Source of the DNA: Setaria digitata
Lineage: Eukaryota > Nematoda > Chromadorea > Rhabditida > Setariidae
Reading direction: 5' to 3'
NCBI GenBank assembly: GCA_003640385.1
Contig: RCAB01000553.1
Location: 1 to 38,955, forward strand
DNA length: 38,955 bases
Within the stretch, counting starts at the first letter, position 1, and every line of letters begins with the position of its first letter. Position numbers and translations under genes: made by a program. Of the stretch, positions 33,101-38,955 are shown in pieces. The notes below the pieces were generated by a model that worked only from the letters and a program-made list of their open reading frames with translations, did not search any database and was not told the origin of the DNA.

Positions 33101-34349
33101 GGAATATTGCCCCGAAGGAACGCTTGAAGAGGTATGTCGCGAAGGTTTATTAGATATGCGATGTGTTCGGCGATATACGCATTTTTTGTTGAAAGGAGTG
33201 GAATATATTCATATGAAATTAATCGTTCATCGAGATATAAAACGTAAGCGGTTTTATTTTCATCCTTTTATTCATTACAAGAATTATCTTGGATTACATC
33301 TGAGAGATTATCGTAAAACAGAAATTTTATAATTTCAAGCTGCGAACATATTTCTCGGAAAGAGAGATGTTTTGAAACTTGGCGATTTTGGAAGTTCAGT
33401 GAGACTGAAAAATGGTACAACAGCGTGTGGTGAAGTGGCTGAGTGGGTAGGTACACCAGCCTATATGGCTCCAGAAGTTCAGACACTTGGTGGGCGTACA
33501 GAAGTGAATGGAAGAGAAGAACTTGTTGGATATGGTAGAGCAGCTGATATTTGGAGCGTTGGCTGTGTTGTTCTGGAAATGTGTACGGGGAAGGTCAGTT
33601 CTTTTGTTATATACTCATGGTGTTCTGGTTAAGAATGTTGCTAAAGTAGTCTGAATCTAGTCTCATATTATTTTTAGTCATAATATGTCGATCAATAGTG
33701 CTTTTGAAGCACAATCTTTTTGCAAGACTATCTAAAATGTGCTCACATAATAAGCATTACCCTGAGCATATTCCTGCAACCATTGAATAGATGGTGAATA
33801 TTATTCTTTGGAAGTTATCGATACTTTAATTTTGGCTTTTCTTTGAATTTGATACTTCACACTCTGTTTTATTTTAGAAGTTGTTGTAATAGTATTTTTT
33901 AACCTAAATAAGCATTAAAAATTAAATTAATCAAGTTTCCAATTCCAGCCTCCATGGCATGAATGCGAGCAAGTGCTACAGGTTGTTTTTCGTGTTGGTA
34001 GTGGTATGAAGCCAACAATACCACAAAGCGTTCAAGCGAATCTAACGTGTTATTCATTTTTGGATCGGTGCTTTCAAATTGAGCCAGGAAAACGGGCTAC
34101 TGCTGAACAGCTTCGCAAAGATCCATTTGCTGATATTAATGTTAGTATATGCATGTAGTAATTGTAAAATTAGATGCTGAATTTTATTTCTCTTTTTCTT
34201 AATGCAGGATTAAATTTTCTTTTTTTTAATGTCAACTCTTATGTGACATTATGATTATTTTAACGCTCTTCGACATGTTTCTTTCTCATAATCTTTTTCT
34301 TTTAATTTTTGATTTTCAGGTTGGTGAAAATTGTGATTGGAAAAGTTGA
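25381..34349 (+). CDS. mtk-1: MAP kinase kinase kinase, MAP3K4/MEKK4 family (MTK-1 type)
   Basis: About 27 exons on the + strand encode roughly 1,330 residues (about 1,440 if exons from 23854 belong), against about 1,600 in human MAP3K4. The order is the family's: a MEKK4-type N-terminal region, a long helical middle and a C-terminal kinase. MAP3K4 proteins are cytosolic MAPKKKs that phosphorylate MKKs feeding p38/JNK stress pathways; the N-terminal region holds the kinase off until an activator such as GADD45 binds. The first in-frame ATG in the 25381 exon is near 25438, with open coding-like sequence before it, which hints at an upstream in-frame exon. Unresolved junctions: 25620 to 25684/25701, and 26608/26691 to 26989. 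An intron holds an assembly overlap at 29366-29557. It ends TGA at 34347-34349. Sub-regions are listed separately. Confidence 0.92.
27223..32328 (+). other. mtk-1: mtk-1 central helical region exons
   Basis: Exons, all phase-consistent: 27223-27386, 27489-27536, 27872-28051, 28496-28642, 28741-28896, 29098-29258, 29877-30039, 30254-30405, 30469-30595, 30908-31072, 31175-31330, 31427-31642, 31985-32042 and 32147-32328. Matches to human MAP3K4 as I recall it include [34 protein letters not shown] (human ALGFAKMLRKDLEI), YNLAFEYHREFYR (human YNFGFEYHKEVVR) and the AKDWL segment (human ARKWM). This is the MEKK4_N-type region, which binds activators and represses the kinase. The 32147 acceptor was chosen because it alone fits the phase-1 end of the preceding exon; it gives [12 protein letters not shown]. 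Confidence 0.85.
29366..29557. repeat. 95-bp direct duplication around a single N (assembly join)
   Basis: 29366-29460 and 29463-29557 are the same 95-nt sequence with one visible difference (gagctcc versus gagttcc), separated by N at 29461 and one base. This is the signature of two overlapping contig ends joined without merging. It lies in a kinase-gene intron (29259-29876), so the coding sequence is not affected. Confidence 0.9.
32412..34349 (+). other. mtk-1: mtk-1 kinase domain exons
   Basis: Exons 32412-32529, 32803-32987, 33081-33243, 33340-33593, 33949-34140 and 34320-34349 are all in phase. All kinase landmarks are present: glycine loop GSGKFGTVY (the first Gly spans a splice junction), Lys of MAMKQI, helix-C Glu in [25 protein letters not shown] hinge segment, HRDIKPAN catalytic loop (the Pro codon spans a junction), GDFGSSV, activation segment ending [10 protein letters not shown], and [33 protein letters not shown] and [13 protein letters not shown] match MAP3K4 more closely than other MAP3Ks. 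Compared with the human protein the activation segment after APEV has an insert, [15 protein letters not shown]. The kinase should be active. The C terminus is short ([12 protein letters not shown]). Confidence 0.95.
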
Positions 34350-34684
34350 TTGTGCTAGTGATATCATGACCAAATGCTGACATTAGAATTGTCAGGAGTT
34401 TCCAAATGTTGCCTTGTGGAAATAAGTGTATTCTTTCATTAGTTTTGTATCTTGAGTTCTACAGTACTTCCATTTGTTTGTTCAGTCTGATAAAAAAAAA
34501 ATGCTACAAGAATTGCTATTAAAACTGAAAATGCTTGAAGCTATTAATCTTATTCCTCCATACGATATATTTTCCAATGTGCTGTTACGTACTTTTTCAG
34601 TGCATTGTGTTATTCTGTAATGTTAATTAAAATGAGGGTAAATTGATGTGTGATTTTTGTTGTAAAAACAAGTAATCTGTTGTT

Positions 34685-34970
34685 TTGTGTGATTTGTGCT
34701 AGTATTTAGTAACTAATGTCACTTTAATAAGGCTTATTTTTAAGCGAAAAATCCGTATGCTGTATTTAGGAATTAGCGTTTAGAACTGTGCAGACTGTTT
34801 TACACCTCAAAATGGAAAAAAAAAAAAATNTTGTGTGATTTGTGCTAGTATTTAGTAACTAATGTCACTTTAATAAGGCTTATGTTTAAGCGAAAAATCC
34901 ATATGCTGTACTTAGGAACTAGCGTTTAGAACTGCGCAGACTGTTTTACACCTCAAAATGGAAAAAAAAT
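34685..34970. repeat. About 140-bp direct duplication around a single N (assembly join)
   Basis: The sequence from about 34685 to 34828 reappears from 34831 to about 34970 with a handful of substitutions (for example cttattttt/cttatgttt, ccgtatg/ccatatg, gtgcag/gcgcag), separated by N at 34830. The copies look like two alleles of one contig end left unmerged. The segment is in the kinase 3'UTR, so the true distance from stop codon to polyadenylation signal is about 145 nt shorter than shown. Confidence 0.9.
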
Positions 34971-35027
34971 GTATTTTAAAGCTTGTAACACGAAATGAAT
35001 CCTTCCATTGTGAAATAAGAGAGTTAA

Positions 35028-35033
35028 AATAAA
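35028..35033 (+). terminator. Polyadenylation signal of mtk-1
   Basis: AATAAA (in ttaaaataaatgg) is the clearest signal after the kinase stop, 240 nt before the acceptor ahead of the COA3-like gene. Confidence 0.5.
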
Positions 35034-35261
35034 TGGATTTGAAATTGATTACGTGGTTAGATGACTGAAACTAGCGGGATTTTATAATCCGTGAGATTCG
35101 AAAAATGGGTATTTCTTGCAAGGATTGATCAGGAAAAATGACACGGTATTAGTAACAGGTGATTATCCACTAATGCGAGTGGTACTGAGTATTCCTTGCT
35201 GATTGTCACGTTTTGAATAGTAAGAATTCAGTGTTGCAGATCAATCTCTTTATTTGCAAAG

Positions 35262-35273
35262 CAATATTTGTAG
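35262..35273 (+). promoter_or_regulatory. Acceptor 20 nt ahead of the COA3-like start (probable trans-splice site)
   Basis: caatatttgtag ends at 35273 and leaves a 20-nt leader to the ATG at 35294. A second acceptor-like gttgcag ends at 35239. There is no upstream coding exon, so SL addition is the simplest explanation. Confidence 0.5.
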
Positions 35274-35293
35274 GTCGTATTGTGATCGGCAGA

Positions 35294-36306
35294 ATGTATC
35301 AGTGTTTGCCTCGTTGTTCCACGTCGAATACGTTGCTTCGTATATTTCGAACATGTAACTTAAGGCGCTGCTATTCGCCAATGTTTGCTGAAACTACATC
35401 ATCGGAAATATCGGAACCGAGGAGCAATGAAGTGCAGAAAAGGAAGGATCCGAGTATGCTTGAGGTATTGCACGCAGTTATGTTATTAGAAATTTTGTCT
35501 AGTAGTGACTGGGGAAGAAACCATCAGTGGCTGGAATAGTGATGAAAATTTACAAATCAAATTTTTGCAACGAAAATGCATATCTGATGAATAGGAAAAG
35601 AAAATGATGTGAAGATTGGAATTAGCAGATTCTTTATGTTATTGTCCAATAACTCTCGTAAACTTCATCAGGTTCTCTTTTTTCAAATCTTGTTTTCTAG
35701 GAGGTTGATGTTAAAAACTTACCAAGGGCTGAGAGGAGACATGTTGAGGAATTTTTAAAAATGAGCGAAACAAGAGCAGTTGCTATGCAAAAACTGAGTT
35801 ATAAGGTAAGTGATAAGTCCTATTTTTTGATTTATATTAATCTTATTTAATCTTACTGAATTATAGAACTTATTTAATCTCTTTCAAGTCATCATAATCT
35901 TGTAATCTGGAAGGCACTGTAGGTTGGATAAAGCTGAAGTTCAGTTCTCTTTTAATTTGTAGAATTGTTGATAGCTTTAAAGTAGATGCAAGTGCTATTG
36001 TAGAAATGCTGCTTACTTGTTGCCTTAAATTAAAAAAAAAATAAAAAATGAAATTCTTAGCTTTTTTGCTATGGCAAGGAAAAAAGAAGTGAGAAAATGG
36101 AAAAGAAGTAAATTTCATAATTATCTGTTCTGTTTTTCATTCCTTTTTGCTTCTATTTCCAGAATCTGGCGACATTTCTTGTGCTATTTGGTTTAGCAGT
36201 GGGAGTTTATTCATATACATATACTGGACTTAAGCAGGAAACGTTTCTTGAAGAAATTGATGAAGAATTGGCAGCAGAATTAGCCGAAAAACAAAAAGAA
36301 AATTAA
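35294..36306 (+). CDS. Cytochrome c oxidase assembly factor 3-like (COA3/CCDC56)
   Basis: Three phase-0 exons, 35294-35464, 35701-35805 and 36163-36306, encode 139 aa. The first ~30 residues (MYQCLPRCSTSNTLLRIFRT, then CNLRRCYSPMF) are rich in Arg and free of acid, as in a mitochondrial presequence; human COA3 has no such long leader. Then come a charged helix (LPRAERRHVEEFLKMSETRA), one membrane segment (NLATFLVLFGLAVGVYSYTY) and an acidic coiled tail (LKQETFLEEIDEELAAE). The last two blocks align with human COA3 ([21 protein letters not shown], then LDELEDE). COA3 is an inner-membrane protein that stabilises newly made COX1 with COX14 during complex IV assembly. It is the third gene of the plus-strand run. 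Confidence 0.85.
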
Positions 36307-36646
36307 ACTATGAATGTATGTTTTTGAGTGAGAAAAATTTATCATCGTAATCTCCAATTTCTGACGATAATTTGGATGCTTTTGAATTTAATTATTATTT
36401 CACTGGAATAATGCGTTATGAAAAGATATAACATTCACTATTAATATCTCTTAGGTTTTCTATTACATATAATAACTTTGTAATGCATACCCGTCCCGTC
36501 AATTTTTTCCTCTTATCACTATGCTTTGCTTTCTTATTCTAAGTCAGTCCTTAGTATAACAATATTTATACCCTTTGACAGATATGTTGAGGAAATATAT
36601 TTGAATCATTGTTTAAATAATATTTGCTTTTTCAATCACCTTAATC

Positions 36647-36652
36647 AATAAA
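36647..36652 (+). terminator. Polyadenylation signal of the COA3-like gene
   Basis: AATAAA (tcaataaaat) lies 341 nt after the stop and 233 nt before the acceptor that opens the next small gene. Confidence 0.5.
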
Positions 36653-36871
36653 ATATCAGCAAGTTTTTTCTCGCTAGTATGGAAGGAAAATTCATTTTAA
36701 ATTAAATTTTATGCTTCCTTTTTTTTTTTTTGTTTTGCAATGCATAAAGTGCAAAACTACTTCCCTTCATGTAGAAGCGCGTTGTTTGGAAATAAGGGAA
36801 TTGAGATATTTCTACAATATATGAAAAGAGGAATGTTGCATCGTGTTAACTTTGCTGATTCTTAGTTTCTT

Positions 36872-36885
36872 TTTTTCCTTACCAG
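36872..36885 (+). promoter_or_regulatory. Strong acceptor ahead of the 57-aa ORF (possible SL site)
   Basis: A pyrimidine-rich tttttccttaccag ends at 36885 and precedes the ATG at 36907 by 21 nt. No upstream exon of matching phase is evident, so a trans-splice is favoured. A donor-like gtatgt nine bases after the COA3 stop (about 36316) offers the alternative of a 3'UTR intron. Confidence 0.45.
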
Positions 36886-36906
36886 GAAGAAAATTTCCGG
36901 AATCTA

Positions 36907-37168
36907 ATGATATTAAAGTATTTAAAGGAGTCGAGTGTGACCGTGACACTGTTACGAAGCGGAAAGAAGAATAAAAAGAAATATTTTTCTGGTAATGTAG
37001 TAAATTGATTTTTCAACCACTGAAGATTTGAATCTTGGATGAGGTGCATTTTTATCAGTGTGCTAATATGATGCATTAGAGCTGCTAGACCCATTTCGAG
37101 TTAAAACTAAGGGAGAAAGGTCGAAACTCCTGGAACAGTTAACTGAAATGGACAGACTTAGGCTTTAA
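36907..37168 (+). CDS. Small two-exon protein, 57 aa, unidentified
   Basis: Exons 36907-36991 and 37080-37168 join across an 88-bp intron (donor gtaatg, acceptor gcattag) with matching phase 1 and end TAA. The protein starts MILKYLKESSVTVTLLRSGK, is strongly basic in the middle (KKNKKKYF) and ends LLDPFRVKTKGERSKLLEQL followed by TEMDRLRL, which reads like an amphipathic helix. An AATAAA 106 nt after the stop supports a real 3' end. It follows the COA3-like gene at operon-like spacing. I do not recognise the family; its size and charge would suit a small mitochondrial or ribosomal protein, but that is only a guess. A competing frame through the first exon (RKFPESNDIKVF, stop at 36974) cannot be excluded. 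Confidence 0.55.
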
Positions 37169-37273
37169 ACCAAAGTTTACATCAGATAGTATCAGATCTG
37201 AAACTGAAAACTTTTTATCATAGCCTTATGCTGACGAAATAATTCGCAAATGATTTTTTTCAAATTTCGAGAA

Positions 37274-37279
37274 AATAAA
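37274..37279 (+). terminator. Polyadenylation signal of the 57-aa gene
   Basis: AATAAA (gaaaataaat), 106 nt past the TAA at 37168. Confidence 0.45.
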
Positions 37280-38955
37280 TTTACTGAGTGTTGCAGGAAT
37301 TTCTCTCCGGTTGCTGTTCTCTTTTTTTCTATGGAATAATTGCAAAAAAAAACATCTTAAAAATACATGAGAATGGTCTCAATTTGAGCAGCGGTTTTGA
37401 GGAACTGAATTTCATCTAAATTGTTGCAGTTGTATAAAAAAATCCCAGTATTTACTACTTTTCTTACCTTTGTATTAATTGTTCTGACATTTTATTAATT
37501 TAACAAAAAAACAGCAGTGGTTCTCTTATTTTCTTTGGTTTACTCACTGTAAACAATTGACTTCTCAGTACAGTCACTTTTCATCCCTAAAAAAAAAAAC
37601 CATTAATTTAATTTCATATTTTTTAATTCCTGTTCGATTTACTCCAAATATTCTTTCTTAAAATGAAGCGAAAAGGGACAAAAAAATTAGTTAAAAAAAA
37701 ACATGACTAAGTAAGCAACCAATGAACGAAAGAATAGACAAGAAAAATAATTTTCATGACAAAAAGTTTTTTTACCTGAATATGATTTGAAATACCTAAT
37801 GTAGCTTAAACTAGCCTATGCATTGCTTGAATAAAGCGACGGCTGTTTAAAAAATATTTCACCAAGTTAAATTTGCTAATACATTGGACCTGGGGTTGGA
37901 GATGAACTTCTTCCAATCGGGGAGCAATTCATTCTAGGATTCAATTTAGAGCATTAATCGTGATATACTGGAAATCTTAAAGAATCCGCATTATTCACAG
38001 CTTCTGCATTATCGATGTAATTTACTCATCCCTTATGTTAATATTTATCACATGCGTATCTCAAAAATTGCACTTTTTCTCTTAAGAAAAGTTATTTTAA
38101 GCAAATAACATTTTCACTTTAAAAAATCGCACAGGAAAAGAGAAAAAGCTATAAAATTTTAGAAGGAAGTTTCGAAAACATGGATAAAAAAAAAAAAACA
38201 ATGAAATGTAATAAAAATAAATAAATGGATTTCCTTCTTATGTGTCAACTATATGAACCAAAATTTAATTGAAAGTTGATACTGTGGTAGGTTCAATTTT
38301 TAAAATTTTCATCTTTTAGTGTTTACTCATTTTACCAATTGAACGGAGATATTAATAGTTTCACAAGGCAACACTTTCCCTGCAAATAAAAATGCTAGAA
38401 TGAAATCATTCAAATGTGATATATGTGCTGCTGAAAAATAATGGGGGAAAAGAAATTATGAAGCCAGGGGGTTTTTCAAAAAACGTTCTCTTAAATTTTT
38501 TCTCTATTCGTTCCAATAGTCCTTTACATTCCTCCTTCTACTTTTTATTTCAAGAAAAAAATTTGTGCAACATCAGCAATTCCCAACCAAAGTGTAATAT
38601 ATATTAGTCTAATATTTCGAACCATTCAACTCAAACTTCTTACTGTGTCGGTACTAGTGACACAATTCAGAAAAACACCAACATAACATTAACAAAAATT
38701 ATTGCTGATGATTGTATCAAGTTTCAAATAAACAAATTATCCTAAAACTTTCAATGGTCTAAAAGTTGATTTCAAATGTGATTTGAAACTTGAAAATCAA
38801 AAGGAATAAATGATTGGGAAAATGAAAGGGTTCAAAAAAAAAACATGTATATCACAAAAGAAAAGGTTTTTTTTTAAGAGTCACCATTGATTATTTCATG
38901 TATCTCTTAATTTTCCTCTCTTTAATGGTACAATAGATGAATTACCTAAATTTTA
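37280..38955. other. AT-rich right end, no gene seen
   Basis: Very AT-rich with many A and T runs. The few open frames lack coding-like composition and splice context. No RNA gene or repeat array is evident. Confidence 0.5.

Noticed and set aside
36886..36974. Alternative frame RKFPESNDIKVF ending in a stop at 36974
   Set aside because: It can be joined only to a weak MKRGMLH start near 36822; the frame used has an in-phase second exon and a nearby poly(A) signal. Kept as a caveat.
1..38955. tRNA, rRNA, SL RNA, CRISPR arrays, bacterial insertion sequences, operons with ribosome-binding sites, common conserved miRNAs
   Set aside because: None was seen by eye on either strand; a covariance-model scan would be needed to exclude small RNAs.

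Overview
This window looks like nuclear DNA of a nematode, most likely a spirurid/filarial worm. It is AT-rich, its genes are split by short AT-rich introns with TTTCAG/TTTTAG acceptors, several start codons sit just behind an acceptor-like site of the kind used for spliced-leader (SL) trans-splicing, and the best recognisable products (CAL-1-type calmodulin-like protein, an NLP-22 RPamide neuropeptide, MTK-1/MAP3K4) have clear C. elegans counterparts. Species cannot be named from sequence alone. Two single-N positions (29461, 34830), each flanked by near-identical direct copies, show that this is a draft assembly with unmerged contig overlaps.

Layout. 1-479: probable last two exons of a gene that begins upstream of the window. 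480-11044: mostly gene-poor, with a perfectly homogeneous 17-copy 27-bp minisatellite at 8643-9108. 11045-13080 (+): five-exon cal-1-like EF-hand gene, with a possible alternative first exon or small gene in its first intron. 14105-14236: small, unusually GC-rich open segment. 14727-17500 (+): seven-exon PP1-type Ser/Thr phosphatase. 18773-18937 (+): possible small basic ORF. 19236-19942 (-): two-exon nlp-22-like RPamide neuropeptide precursor. 20-23.8 kb: largely without recognisable genes, one possible 90-aa ORF at 22582-22854. 23854-37168 (+): a tight run of genes: a four-exon 120-aa ORF, a ~27-exon MAP3K4/MTK-1 kinase, a three-exon COA3-like mitochondrial protein and a two-exon 57-aa small protein. 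The tail to 38955 is AT-rich and apparently empty.

The most interesting reading is the right half. Each gene boundary there has an AATAAA followed 233-281 nt later by a strong acceptor that opens the next gene. That is the spacing expected of a nematode polycistronic (operon) unit, and it would put a stress MAPKKK together with a cytochrome-c-oxidase assembly factor. At the first boundary the phases also allow an alternative reading: the 120-aa ORF may be a short, early-polyadenylated form of the kinase gene. Exon models were built by hand from splice consensus, reading phase and family similarity recalled from memory. Two junctions in the kinase N-terminal half remain unresolved and are flagged.
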